DNA of 64,000 bases from positions 1-64,000 of the forward strand of contig JASBVL010000128.1 of assembly GCA_029961075.1 (NCBI GenBank), in the 5' to 3' direction. This document shows positions 1-8,163 of this stretch, piece after piece. The stretch's first letter is position 1. Each line of letters opens with the position of its first letter. This DNA is from Sphaerobacter sp. Lineage in GTDB: Bacteria > Chloroflexota > Chloroflexia > Thermomicrobiales > Thermomicrobiaceae. The translations under genes and the position numbers were made by a program. The notes under the pieces were generated by a model. That model saw only the letters and a program-made list of their open reading frames with translations, did not search any database and was not told the origin of the DNA.

Positions 1-3
1 ACG

Positions 4-31
4 CGCCCGTCCCCGGCGCCGGGGACGGGCG
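4..31. terminator. Perfect palindrome, probable terminator of an upstream gene
   Basis: Positions 4-17 and 18-31 are exact reverse complements (14-bp arms), followed by TCTTTC. It precedes the first gene and probably ends a plus-strand transcript that starts outside the window. Confidence 0.6.
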
Positions 32-102
32 TCTTTCGTGCTCCCTCCCCGGCGTGCGCGTCGTCGTTCGTGTCGCGGTCGCGTTGTGGGAAGGAGCGTT
101 CG

Positions 103-564
103 ATGGCGACGGGATCCAATCCTCCCGTGCTCGTGCTCGCGCCTGCGCTGGCCGAGGCGATCGCGCGGCATGGGGAGGGTGCCTACCCGGAGGAGTGCTG
201 CGGCGTCCTCCTGGGTCGGGTGCTGCCGCAGGCGCGGGTGGTGGAACGCCTCGTGCCGATCACCAACCGGTGGGATGCTGGCGAGCGGTCACGCCGCTTC
301 CTGATCGGGCCGGACGACGTCCTCCGCGCCGAGCGCGAGTCGCGGCAGCAGGGGTACGAGGTGCTCGGGTTCTATCACTCGCACCCGGACGATCTGGCGC
401 GGCCCTCGGCCTTCGATCGCGAGCACGCCTGGCCCTGGTACGTCTACGTGATCGCGTCGATCCGGCACGGCCGCTGGGAGACCAGCGCGGCCTGGCAGCT
501 TTGCGATGACCGCAGCGGCTACGACGCGATCGCCCTCGTGTCGAGCCTGGCACCGGCGGGGTGA
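103..564 (+). CDS. JAMM/MPN+ metalloprotease (Mec/M67 family)
   Basis: A 153-residue single-domain JAMM isopeptidase. The zinc motif is complete: an early glutamate in YPEECCG, then HSHP, six residues, S, two residues, D. In Actinobacteria, Mec cleaves cysteine from the CysO carrier protein, and other JAMM proteins trim ubiquitin-like C-termini. It lies 57 nt upstream of an ORF with a ThiS/MoaD-like domain fused to an E1 enzyme, so that domain is the natural candidate substrate (inference). The ATG at 103 was preferred over the GTG at 70 because GGAAGGAG lies just upstream. Family is certain; substrate is not. Confidence 0.88.
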   Translation: MATGSNPPVLVLAPALAEAIARHGEGAYPEECCGVLLGRVLPQARVVERLVPITNRWDAGERSRRFLIGPDDVLRAERESRQQGYEVLGFYHSHPDDLARPSAFDREHAWPWYVYVIASIRHGRWETSAAWQLCDDRSGYDAIALVSSLAPAG

Positions 565-621
565 GCCCCGCCCCTGAGACGCGGGCGACCCGTGACCTGT
601 CTGAGATGCGGAGAAGAACCC

Positions 622-2079
622 ATGAGCACGAGTACCGTTGACGTGACCATCTTCATCCCCACCGCCCTGCGCGGCTTCGCCGGTGGGCAGCCCAGCTTCG
701 CGACCACGGCCGGCACGGTCGCCGAGGCCCTGGCGCAGCTCGTCGCGGCCTTCCCCGACCTGGGGCGGCACCTCTACGACGACGCCGGCCGGCTGCGCTC
801 GTTCGTTAACGTCTACGTAGGCGAGGAGGACATCCGGCACCTCCAGGGCCTGGAGACGCCGCTGTCGGCGGGGGACGAGATCACCATCGTCCCCTCCATC
901 GCCGGCGGCGCGGCGCCGGCCTCGGCGGGGGCGACCCTGTCCAGCGAGGAGATCTTGCGCTACAGCCGGCACCTCATCATGCCGGAGGTGGCGCTCGCCG
1001 GGCAGGAGCGGCTCAAGGCGGCCAGGGTGCTGCTGATCGGCGCGGGCGGCCTCGGCTCGCCGCTCGCGCTCTACCTGGCCGCCGCCGGCGTCGGCACCAT
1101 CGGCCTGGTCGATGCCGACGTGGTGGACGTGACCAACCTCCAGCGCCAGGTGCTCTACGGGACGCGCGACGTCGGCACGCCGAAGCTCGCCGCCGCCGTG
1201 GCCCGCCTGCGCGACCTCAACCCGCACATTACCATCGTGCCGCATGAGACCCGCCTGACCTCGGTCAACGCCCTGGAGATCCTGCGCGACTACGACGTGA
1301 TCGTCGACGGCACCGACAACTTCCCCACCCGCTACCTGGTCAACGACGCCTGCGTACTCCTGGGCAAGCCGAACGTCTACGGCTCGATCTTCCGCTTCGA
1401 GGGCCAGGTCTCGGTCTTCTACGCCCAGGAGGGGCCGTGCTACCGCTGCCTGTTCCCCGAGCCGCCGCCCCCGGGGCTGGTGCCGAGCTGCGCCGAGGGG
1501 GGCGTGCTCGGCGTCCTGCCCGGCACGGTCGGCGCGCTCCAGGCGACCGAGGCCATCAAGCTGATCCTCGGCATCGGCGAGCCCCTCATCGGCCGCCTGC
1601 TTCGCTTCGACGCGCTGGACATGAGCTTCCAGGAGTTCCGGCTGCGCAAAGATCCGGCCTGCCCCGTCTGCGGTGAGCATCCCACCGTCACCGAGCTGAT
1701 CGACTACCTCGAGTTCTGCGGGGTGCGGCCGGAGCCGGCGCCGACCGAGGTCGTCGCCGCCGAGTGGCAGATCACCCCCCGCGAGCTGGCGGCCCGGCGC
1801 GCGGCCGGCGAGACGCCGCTGGTGATCGACGTGCGCGAGCCGCACGAGCGGGAGATCGCCAGCATCCCGGACTCGACGCTCATCCCGCTCGGTGACCTGC
1901 CCCGGCGGCTGCCCGCGCTGGACAGCAGCCGGGAGCTGGTCGTCTACTGCCGGACCGGCGTCCGCAGCGCCAAGGCGCTGGAGCTCCTGCGCGCCGCGGG
2001 GTTCACCCGCGTGAAGAACCTCACCGGGGGGATTCTGGCCTGGGCCGACGAGGTCGACCCGAGCCTGCCGAAGTACTGA
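622..2079 (+). CDS. ThiS/MoaD-like carrier + E1 (MoeB/ThiF) + rhodanese fusion
   Basis: A 485-residue three-domain protein of sulfur activation. Residues 1-96 are a ubiquitin-like sulfur-carrier domain ending in the diglycine SIAGG (G95-G96). Residues 105-365 are an adenylating E1 domain with GAGGLG (140-145), two zinc CxxC pairs (C273/C276, C347/C350) and the conserved cysteine C290 before AEGGVLG. Residues 383-485 are a rhodanese with active-site loop CRTGVR (C443). MoeZ/MOCS3 proteins have the last two domains; the fused carrier is the odd part, because its glycine tail is blocked unless cut. RBS GAGAAG precedes the ATG. Likely roles are thiocarboxylate formation for cysteine or cofactor synthesis. 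Confidence 0.9.
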   Translation: MSTSTVDVTIFIPTALRGFAGGQPSFATTAGTVAEALAQLVAAFPDLGRHLYDDAGRLRSFVNVYVGEEDIRHLQGLETPLSAGDEITIVPSIAGGAAPASAGATLSSEEILRYSRHLIMPEVALAGQERLKAARVLLIGAGGLGSPLALYLAAAGVGTIGLVDADVVDVTNLQRQVLYGTRDVGTPKLAAAVARLRDLNPHITIVPHETRLTSVNALEILRDYDVIVDGTDNFPTRYLVNDACVLLGKPNVYGSIFRFEGQVSVFYAQEGPCYRCLFPEPPPPGLVPSCAEGGVLGVLPGTVGALQATEAIKLILGIGEPLIGRLLRFDALDMSFQEFRLRKDPACPVCGEHPTVTELIDYLEFCGVRPEPAPTEVVAAEWQITPRELAARRAAGETPLVIDVREPHEREIASIPDSTLIPLGDLPRRLPALDSSRELVVYCRTGVRSAKALELLRAAGFTRVKNLTGGILAWADEVDPSLPKY

Positions 2080-2119
2080 CGAGCGCGGGAGCGGCCGCGG
2101 GGCGGCGTCCCCGATGCCG

Positions 2120-2162
2120 CTCCCGTCCTCCCCGGCCTGCGTCTGGGCGGGGAGGACGGGAG
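2120..2162. terminator. Bidirectional terminator hairpin
   Basis: Perfect 14-bp stem (2120-2133 with 2149-2162) and a 15-nt loop, between two convergent genes. There is no long T tract, as is usual for hairpins in this GC-rich window. Confidence 0.7.
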
Positions 2163-2183
2163 TGCGCGGGTGGAACCCCGCCG

Positions 2184-3413
2184 CTAGCGCCCGGCGGCGG
2201 CCGCCGCGTGCAGCGCCTGGTCGATGTCGGCCAGAATGTCCTCCACGGCCTCGATCCCGACCGAGATGCGCACCAGTCCCTCCCCGATGCCGACCGCGGC
2301 CCGCTCCTCGGGCGTGAGCGCGCGGTGCGACGACATCGCCGGGTAGAGCGCGAGCGAGTAGACGTCGCCGAGCGACGTGGCCGGCACGACGATCTTCAGC
2401 GCCGAGAGGAAGGCGAAGACCTGCTCCCGGCCGGCATCCTTGATCTCGAACGAGACCATGCCGCCGTAGCCGCGCTCCCCGAAGAGCCGCCGCGCCGTGG
2501 CGTGGCTCGGGTGGTCGGGGAGGCCGGGGTAGTTGACGCGCGCGACCAGCGGATGCGTCGTGAGCGCGCGGGCGATCGCCGCGGCGTTGGCGCACTGCCG
2601 CTCCATGCGCAGCGGCAGCGTCTTCAGCCCCCGCAGCGTCAGCCAGGCCTCGAAGGGGCCGAGCGTCCCGCCGGTCGTCCGCGCGAAGTTGGCCAGCCGC
2701 TCCCGCCGCAGCGCGCTCGTCGCGACGATGCCGCCGGTGACGTCGCCGTGCCCGCCGATGTACTTGGTGAGCGAGTGGACCACCAGGTGCGCGCCGTCGG
2801 CGGCCGGCGCGTAGAGCAGCGGGCAGAAGGTGGCGTCGACCAGCACCGCCGCGCGGACGCGCTTGGCCAGTTCGACCACGGCCGGCACGTCGGTCACGCG
2901 CAGCAGCGGGTTGGAGATCACCTCGCAGACGACGAGCGTGGGCCGCAGCCGCTCGATGGCCGCGGCGACGGCGTCCAGGTCGAGCATGTCCACGAACTCG
3001 ACCTGGCAGCCCCACTCGCGCATCTGCCCGTTCAGCATGGCGTAGGTCGCGCCGTAGAGGTCGCGCGAGGCGACGATCGCGTCGCCCGGCGCCACGCTGG
3101 TCATGATCGCTGCGTGGAGGGCGGCCATGCCCGAGGCGAAGGCGATCGCCGTGGTCGTCCCCTCCAGGTCGGCGACGGCGGTCTCCAGGGCCCAGGTGGT
3201 CGGGTTGCCGTACCGGGTGTAGACGAAGCGGCCCTCGGCGCCGTCAAGGGCCTGGTCCATCACCTCGAGGTCGTCGTAGACGAAGGTGGCGCTGGGGTAG
3301 ATCGGCGTGGTCACGGGGGTGAAGTCCGGGCGCTCCGGACGCTCGCCGCTGTGGACCGCGCGGGTGGCGATCCGCAGCCCGGACGTGCGCTGGCGCTCGG
3401 GTCGTGCCTGCAT
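2184..3413 (-). CDS. Cys/Met-metabolism PLP enzyme (trans-sulfuration family)
   Basis: A 409-residue fold-type I PLP enzyme of the cystathionine gamma-synthase/gamma-lyase group. Visible motifs are YTRYGNPT (65-72), the PLP-contact aspartate in LVDATF (D193), and the Schiff-base lysine K217 in SLTKYIGGHGD. Length is typical. Cystathionine gamma-synthase, gamma-lyase, methionine gamma-lyase and O-acetylhomoserine sulfhydrylase cannot be told apart by eye. The N-terminus has no signal peptide. GGAGGGAAGGA precedes the ATG. Its position beside the sulfur-carrier genes suggests a shared role in sulfur amino acid metabolism. Confidence 0.9.
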   Translation of the reverse strand: MQARPERQRTSGLRIATRAVHSGERPERPDFTPVTTPIYPSATFVYDDLEVMDQALDGAEGRFVYTRYGNPTTWALETAVADLEGTTTAIAFASGMAALHAAIMTSVAPGDAIVASRDLYGATYAMLNGQMREWGCQVEFVDMLDLDAVAAAIERLRPTLVVCEVISNPLLRVTDVPAVVELAKRVRAAVLVDATFCPLLYAPAADGAHLVVHSLTKYIGGHGDVTGGIVATSALRRERLANFARTTGGTLGPFEAWLTLRGLKTLPLRMERQCANAAAIARALTTHPLVARVNYPGLPDHPSHATARRLFGERGYGGMVSFEIKDAGREQVFAFLSALKIVVPATSLGDVYSLALYPAMSSHRALTPEERAAVGIGEGLVRISVGIEAVEDILADIDQALHAAAAAGR

Positions 3414-3564
3414 GGCGCTGTCCTTCCCTCCTTGGGCCGGCGTCGCCGGCCACGACGTGGAGTGAACCGCTCCACCGGCATCCTACCGCCGCCGCGTGGC
3501 GCCCGCCACCGCCATGCTCCCCGGTGGCGAGCGGGCCACCCGTCACCGCCGCGCGGCCGGCGGT

Positions 3565-3594
3565 TTGACACCGGCACCGTGCGCCCCGTACCAT
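3565..3594 (+). promoter_or_regulatory. Sigma-70-type promoter for the repeat-protein operon
   Basis: TTGACA at 3565-3570, an 18-nt spacer and TACCAT at 3589-3594. A start near 3601 would give a leader of about 75 nt to the gene at 3676. Confidence 0.55.
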
Positions 3595-3675
3595 GAGCGC
3601 CGCGGGCAGGGGCGCGGGCGTGGCCCCCTGCCGCCGCAGCGGGCAGCCTGACGAGCGACAGGTGGGGGCGGAGGC

Positions 3676-4188
3676 ATGGTGGACGAGCCGGAGAACGGGA
3701 TCCGCGAGACGGTCTACAAGCAACCGGCAGGCAAGACGCCGACTCCGGCCACGGAGGTCACCAAGACGCGCGTCGGCGCGGTCGAGGCGCAGACGGTGAT
3801 CATGAACCGCAGCGCGGCCGGCACGGTCAAGGCGGAGCGCCTGAGCATGGAGCAGGCCGCGGCGCAGACGATCGACGCGCGCAGCGCCCAGCTCGATCGC
3901 TCCGCGGCGCAAACGGTCACGAGCGAGCGGGCCGTGCTCCAGCGCAGCCAGGCGCTGCACGTGGGCGCCGCCGACGTGCGGATGGTGCGCAGCCAGGGCG
4001 TGTTGGTGCGCGCCGACCGGGCCCACCTGGAGGGCTCCCGGGTGCTGGTGCTCGCCGGCACGGCCGAGGGCGAGGTCCGGCCGGCGTTCGACCTGCCCGC
4101 CGCGCTGGGCTTCGGTGCGGCACTCGGCGTCGCCCTGGCGCTGGTGGGGGCGCTGCTGCGGCGGATCGGCGGGGGGAGGTCGCGATAA
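3676..4188 (+). CDS. Membrane-anchored protein of seven 15-residue repeats
   Basis: A 170-residue protein not recognised by name. Residues 31-135 divide exactly into seven 15-residue units without gaps; a typical unit is SAAQTVTSERAVLQR, approximately S-A-A-Q-T-V-x-A-x-x-A-x-L-x-R. The last two units diverge. Such periodicity suggests a short beta-solenoid, comparable in style to bactofilin-like repeats (inference). Residues about 139-160 form one hydrophobic helix followed by RR and a basic tail, so the solenoid is membrane-tethered. The start has GGGGGCGGAGG upstream. The stop overlaps the start of the YtxH-like gene (TAATG), indicating an operon. Confidence 0.8.
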   Translation: MVDEPENGIRETVYKQPAGKTPTPATEVTKTRVGAVEAQTVIMNRSAAGTVKAERLSMEQAAAQTIDARSAQLDRSAAQTVTSERAVLQRSQALHVGAADVRMVRSQGVLVRADRAHLEGSRVLVLAGTAEGEVRPAFDLPAALGFGAALGVALALVGALLRRIGGGRSR

Positions 4189-4430
4189 TGGGTGTGCTCC
4201 ACGGGTTCCTCAAGTTCACCGGTGGCACGCTGCTGGGCGCCGCGGTCGGCGCGGCGGTCGCCGCGCTCCTGGCGCCGGAGCGCGGCGAGGCGTTGCAGCA
4301 GCAGGTGCGGGAGCGGCTCGAGGCCGCCCGGCGCGCCCGGATCGAGGCCCAGGCCCAGACCGAGCAGGAACTGCGTGAGCGGTTCCGCCAGGCGGTGAAG
4401 GACCCCAACGCGCTCAAGCGCGAGCCGTAG
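4188..4430 (+). CDS. YtxH-like small membrane protein
   Basis: An 80-residue protein with one N-terminal hydrophobic helix (GGTLLGAAVGAAVAALLAP) followed by a highly charged, probably coiled-coil tail rich in E, R, Q and A. This is the YtxH arrangement (GxxxGaavaaLlAPxxGe, here LLAPERGE). YtxH proteins are linked with general stress in Firmicutes, but their biochemical role is unknown. It overlaps the preceding stop by one base and probably works with the repeat protein. The ATG is fixed by the overlap. Confidence 0.75.
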   Translation: MGVLHGFLKFTGGTLLGAAVGAAVAALLAPERGEALQQQVRERLEAARRARIEAQAQTEQELRERFRQAVKDPNALKREP

Positions 4431-4457
4431 CGGCAGTCCGGGCGCGCTGGCCGGCGC

Positions 4458-5000
4458 TCAGAATATCCTGCTGCGGTCCTTCTTCTGTTCTCCCTGTTGC
4501 TCTCGCGGGATCACGGTGATGATCCCGTTGCTCTCCATGTAGGCTTCCCTGACGTCTTCGATCCGTTCCACCCCCTGCGCCCGCAGTTGGCCCATGATCT
4601 CCTCGATGGTCAGCATCTCGCTGGCGACATTCTTCTCCAGCAGGCGCCCGTCTTTGATGAGCAGCAGCGGGCGCGGCCGGATGAGGCGGCGCAGAGCGGG
4701 CGAGCGGAAGGCCAGATAGGAGAGCAGCCAGTCCCAGCCGACGATCGTCCCGGCGAGCACCAGCGCGTCCGCCACGGCGGTCGACTCGCCCGCCATCCCG
4801 TTCTGGACCGCGTCGGCGATCAGCACGAGGACCAGGAGGTCGGAGAGCCCCACCCCCGCGGCCTCCCGCTTCATCAGGGTGCGGAGGCCGAAGAACAGCA
4901 CCAGGTAGATGATGCTGCCGCGGACGACGATCTCCAGGAGCGGTGTCGACGGGAGGAACACCGCGCTCCAGTTGTCGGGCACCCAGAACGAGAGCACCAT
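4458..5000 (-). CDS. DUF421 family membrane protein (YetF/YcaP-like)
   Basis: A 180-residue protein with about three N-terminal membrane helices (residues about 20-90), then a soluble domain containing the family hallmark RPRPLLLIKDGRLL and a following E-rich segment. DUF421 proteins are common in spore formers and stress loci; no enzyme activity is established. The C-terminal tail is short and charged. It lies downstream of the SCO1 gene on the same strand, but a hairpin separates them, so independent transcription is likely. Confidence 0.85.
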   Translation of the reverse strand: MVLSFWVPDNWSAVFLPSTPLLEIVVRGSIIYLVLFFGLRTLMKREAAGVGLSDLLVLVLIADAVQNGMAGESTAVADALVLAGTIVGWDWLLSYLAFRSPALRRLIRPRPLLLIKDGRLLEKNVASEMLTIEEIMGQLRAQGVERIEDVREAYMESNGIITVIPREQQGEQKKDRSRIF

Positions 5001-5019
5001 TCCGGCACGCTCCCCCTCC

Positions 5020-5062
5020 GCGCCCCCTCTCGGAGAGAGCCCACCCCGAGATGAGGGGGCGC
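5020..5062 (-). terminator. Hairpin terminator downstream of the SCO1 gene
   Basis: GCGCCCCCTC pairs with GAGGGGGCGC, and the stem continues inward with TCGG/CCGA after a small bulge. It lies between the SCO1 stop and the DUF421 start, both minus strand. Confidence 0.5.
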
Positions 5063-5154
5063 TGTTCGGTGTGCGGGGGCACGCATGATCCGCACCAACC
5101 GACGGCCGCGGCGGAACGCCGCAACCGTGGTGCCGGGCGCCGGGCGTGCCGGGG

Positions 5155-5853
5155 CTAGCCGGCCAGGATCTCCAGGTTCTTGGCGATGGTCTGGGGGTCC
5201 GTCTCCGAGCGGAGCAGCACCCGCCACCGACCCTCGCGGTCGATCAGGAAGATCGCGTCGGTGTGGATGAGGTCGCCGCTGCCGGCCGCGGGCATGCCCG
5301 GGTGGTCCGGTTGGTCGGCGTGGTCATTGCCGTCCGCGGGCGTGCCGTGGTCAGCGGCGTGCTCGCCGGCCATGATCGCCCCGGGGTCGATGTAGTAGCT
5401 GGCCCAGACCGGCGCCAGCGTCTCCGCGTCGCCAGTCAGCGCGAACCAGTGCGGGTTGTCGGCCAGGCCGTGCTGCGCCGAGTAGGCCTGGAGCACTTCG
5501 GGCGTGTCCCGCGCCGGGTCGACCGTGATCGCCACCAGCGCGACCCGCGCCTGGGCGTCCTTGGGGAGCTGCGCGTAGGCCTGGGCCAGGTGCTGGGTGA
5601 TGAGCGGGCAGATGTCCGGGCAGTGCGTGTAGATGAACGTCAGGGCGACCGCCTTGCCCCGCAGTTGGGAGAGGCTGACCGTTTGTCCCCGATGGTCCGT
5701 CAGGGTGAAGTCGGGTGCCGGCTCCTGCCCGAGGTCAGTGCCGGTCAGCTTCGCCGACCCCCCGCAGGCCGCCAGCAGGGCACTCAGTGCGACCGCCAGG
5801 GCCAGCGCCCAGGCTGGCCAGCGGCCGGGCCGACGAGCGGCGCGCGTGGACAT
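5155..5853 (-). CDS. SCO1/SenC-type copper chaperone lipoprotein
   Basis: A 232-residue thioredoxin-fold protein that delivers copper to the CuA centre of cytochrome c oxidase outside the membrane. It has a signal peptide with lipobox LLAAC (C30), the copper pair C78 and C82 in THCPDICP, and the third ligand H197 in IHTDAIFLID. A His/Asp-rich insert at about 164-186 (AGEHAADHG, DHADQPDHP) is absent from typical SCO proteins and may hold extra metal. GGGAGGAG precedes the ATG. No oxidase genes are in the window. Confidence 0.92.
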   Translation of the reverse strand: MSTRAARRPGRWPAWALALAVALSALLAACGGSAKLTGTDLGQEPAPDFTLTDHRGQTVSLSQLRGKAVALTFIYTHCPDICPLITQHLAQAYAQLPKDAQARVALVAITVDPARDTPEVLQAYSAQHGLADNPHWFALTGDAETLAPVWASYYIDPGAIMAGEHAADHGTPADGNDHADQPDHPGMPAAGSGDLIHTDAIFLIDREGRWRVLLRSETDPQTIAKNLEILAG

Positions 5854-6083
5854 GCGATCGAGCTCCTCCCGGTGACGTGGCTGGCCCGCCGGCCCGCGAT
5901 CGGCCGGCGCGCGCTTCGCCAGAGAATGCTACCACCCGCGGCGCCCCGGGGCTGGTGCCGCCGGCTGGCACCAGTCTTGCACCGCTCGGCGTGCCTCGGT
6001 CTCCCCGCGCGGATGGTGCGCGGTATCGTCGTCCGACCGGTCAATGCCTGGACACCGCCAGTCGACGGATCGGGACGCACGCC

Positions 6084-7277
6084 GTGGTGACCATCATCGG
6101 ACAGTTCCATCGGGTCGCGGAGGCGGTTGCCGCACGGACCGCGGAGCTGCTCGGGGCGGATGTCGCTGTGGTGGACGAGCGCGGCATCACCCTCGCGAGC
6201 ACCGAGCCCGGCCTGGTCGGCCTGCCGTTCGACGCCGTCCGCCCCGGCTTGGCGGGCGGTGGCCTCCGGGTGCCCCTCCGGCTCGATTCGCACGCGGGGC
6301 AGGTGATCGTCGGCGTGCCCGCGAGCGGCGAGGTGCTGTCGCCGCGGCTCGTGGAGGCCCTGATCGAGCTGGTGATCAACCAGGCCGCGGTGCTCGAGCA
6401 GCTCCCTGAGCGCCACGAGCTGAAGGACACGTTCATCCATGACCTGCTGCTGGGGCGGATCGGGGATGAGGCTGACGTCCAGCGCAAGGCTCACATCCTG
6501 GGGATGGACTTCACCCGGCCGCGGGCGGTGATCCTGATCGATGCCGCCGCGTTCATCTTGGGCCCGGTCGCGGACCAGCGGCCCGAGGTCGCCGATGTGC
6601 AGCGCCGGCGGCGCGCGCAGCTCGTGATCGCCAGCGTCGTCGGCTTCTTCGATCTGCCGAACGACACCATCTGCGCCTACATCGGCGACGGGGACGTCGT
6701 CGTGTTGAAGGCCAGCAGCACGCAGGATCTGGTGGCCTGGACCGATGATGCCGGCCGCGAGCAGCCGGGCGCCTCCTGGGCCAACCTCAGCGCGCTCAAG
6801 CGCGCGGCGGGGGCGCTCCTGGCCCGGCTGCGGCGGGATACCGGCGTGAACATCAGCGTCGGGATCGGCCGCTACCATCCGGGCGTTCGGGGGCTGGCCC
6901 GCTCCTACCAGGACGCGCGGGCGGCGCTCTCCCTCGGGCGCTGGTTCCACGGCCAGAACCGGGTGCACTGCCTGGACGGGCTGGGCATGGCCGCCTTCGT
7001 CGGGGTGGCAGACGAGCGGACCAAGGCCGACCTGGCCCAGCACCTGCTCAGCCCGCTCGACCATGCGCCGGAGCTGCTCGAGACGCTGGACGCCTTCTTC
7101 GCCGAGGACTGCTGCCCCTCGAGCGCGGCTGCCCGCCTCGCGATCCACCGCAACACACTCAGCTATCGCCTCGACAAGGTCGCCCTCCTGACCGGGCTCG
7201 ATCCCCGGCGCTTCGACGACGCCGTCCAGATCCGCCTGGCCCTGCTCGTCCGGGCCCTGCACGGCACGGCGGCGTGA
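6084..7277 (+). CDS. CdaR/PucR-family transcriptional regulator
   Basis: A 397-residue regulator of the sugar-diacid/purine type. The N-terminal part (about 1-130) resembles a diacid-recognition domain, the middle a degenerate GGDEF-like segment (ISVGIGRYHPGVRGLARSY), and the C-terminus carries the PucR helix-turn-helix (AARLAIHRNTLSYRLDKV). CdaR proteins activate glycerate, glucarate or galactarate use; the target here is unknown, as no such genes adjoin it. Two adjacent in-frame GTG codons (6084 and 6087) are possible starts, with only a weak upstream RBS, so the start is uncertain. Confidence 0.85.
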   Translation: MVTIIGQFHRVAEAVAARTAELLGADVAVVDERGITLASTEPGLVGLPFDAVRPGLAGGGLRVPLRLDSHAGQVIVGVPASGEVLSPRLVEALIELVINQAAVLEQLPERHELKDTFIHDLLLGRIGDEADVQRKAHILGMDFTRPRAVILIDAAAFILGPVADQRPEVADVQRRRRAQLVIASVVGFFDLPNDTICAYIGDGDVVVLKASSTQDLVAWTDDAGREQPGASWANLSALKRAAGALLARLRRDTGVNISVGIGRYHPGVRGLARSYQDARAALSLGRWFHGQNRVHCLDGLGMAAFVGVADERTKADLAQHLLSPLDHAPELLETLDAFFAEDCCPSSAAARLAIHRNTLSYRLDKVALLTGLDPRRFDDAVQIRLALLVRALHGTAA

Positions 7278-7284
7278 GGAACGA

Positions 7285-7325
7285 CCCTCACCCCCGGCCC
7301 CTCTCCCAACGTTGGGAGAGGGGAG
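7285..7325. repeat. CCCTCTCCC-type palindromic repeat, core-only copy
   Basis: A 26-bp perfect palindrome at 7298-7323 preceded by CCCTCACCCCCGG. The same core recurs at 7942, 15228, 15274, 18364, 32131 and 50395. Confidence 0.85.
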
Positions 7326-7389
7326 GCTTGGGCACTCCGTCATGGTTTCGTTCACGGCTTCGCGAGGGGGAGCGCAGGGAGACCAAGCG

Positions 7390-7788
7390 TTACGTGACCG
7401 GAGCAGCGGTTCCGTCGTCGCTGGCAGCTAGCTCGGCCAGGCGGCGCAGCACGCTGTCCAGGTCGTGGAGCACGTCCTCGTTGCGGAGGCGGACAACCCG
7501 GTAGCCGAATGCGGCGAGGTGCTCGGTGCGCGCCGCATCGTACGCGCGCTGTTGGTCGTGCACCTCACCATCGACCTCAATCACGAGCCGCAGGCTTGGG
7601 CAGTAGAAGTCGGCTACGTAGGGCCCGATCGGGTGCTGACGGCGGAACTTCAGACCCTGGAGCTTTCGGCCGCGCAGGGCATCCCAAAGAACCGCCTCGG
7701 CAGGCGTGAGATGGCGGCGCAGCAGGCGGGCTGCCGCCACGCCGTCCGGCGGCGTGCCGCGCACGCGGCCCGTCGTCTCTCGCCGCAT
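7390..7788 (-). CDS. DUF559 (Vsr-like PD-(D/E)XK nuclease fold) protein
   Basis: A 132-residue protein of the DUF559 family. The conserved block FRRQHPIGPYVADFYCP is followed by LVIEVDGEVHD, which supplies the D and ExDG of a PD-(D/E)XK-type active site, and then GYRVVRLRNEDVL. Relatives resemble very-short-patch repair endonucleases, but no function is proven. These genes often behave as orphan, mobile accessory genes. AGGAGG lies six bases before the ATG. Palindromic repeats flank it on both sides. Confidence 0.85.
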   Translation of the reverse strand: MRRETTGRVRGTPPDGVAAARLLRRHLTPAEAVLWDALRGRKLQGLKFRRQHPIGPYVADFYCPSLRLVIEVDGEVHDQQRAYDAARTEHLAAFGYRVVRLRNEDVLHDLDSVLRRLAELAASDDGTAAPVT

Positions 7789-7941
7789 GCTCCTCCTCCT
7801 GCTGGTTCCGCCACGCTGCCAGTCAAGAACCGATGACAGACAACAGACTCATTTTTCACCAATCTGTCGTCACCCTGTCAATCAGTGGCCATCGTCTGCT
7901 CGCGCGAGGCTGGGAACAGCGCCGGGGGAGGAACCCTTTCT

Positions 7942-7980
7942 CCCCTCTCCCAAAGTTGGGAGAGGGGCTGGGGGTGAGGG
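7942..7980. repeat. CCCTCTCCC-type palindromic repeat, core-only copy
   Basis: CCCCTCTCCCAA and TTGGGAGAGGGG around AG (7942-7967), followed by CTGGGGGTGAGGG. It lies in the 375-nt gap before the heptose cluster; nothing else clear was seen in that gap. Confidence 0.85.
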
Positions 7981-8163
7981 TCGCTCCCCCCCGCTTGTGC
8001 ATGTGCACAGTCCCGCATCGCCCAGAGGGCCGGGCGTTTGTGCAGACGCCCGATGAAACGCTCTTCACCAAATCGTTAGCGTAGGTATCGCGAAGGGTGC
8101 AGCACGGTGCGCCGCGGGATGCCTGCCGCTGTGCGCGGCTCGTTGCAGTGAGGAGCATGTCGC

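Noticed and set aside
289-3015. Very long minus-strand reading frame (over 900 codons) across the sulfur genes
   Set aside because: It is antisense to well-supported genes, its composition is Arg/Gly/Ala-rich low complexity, and its frame only mirrors the high GC of codon third positions.
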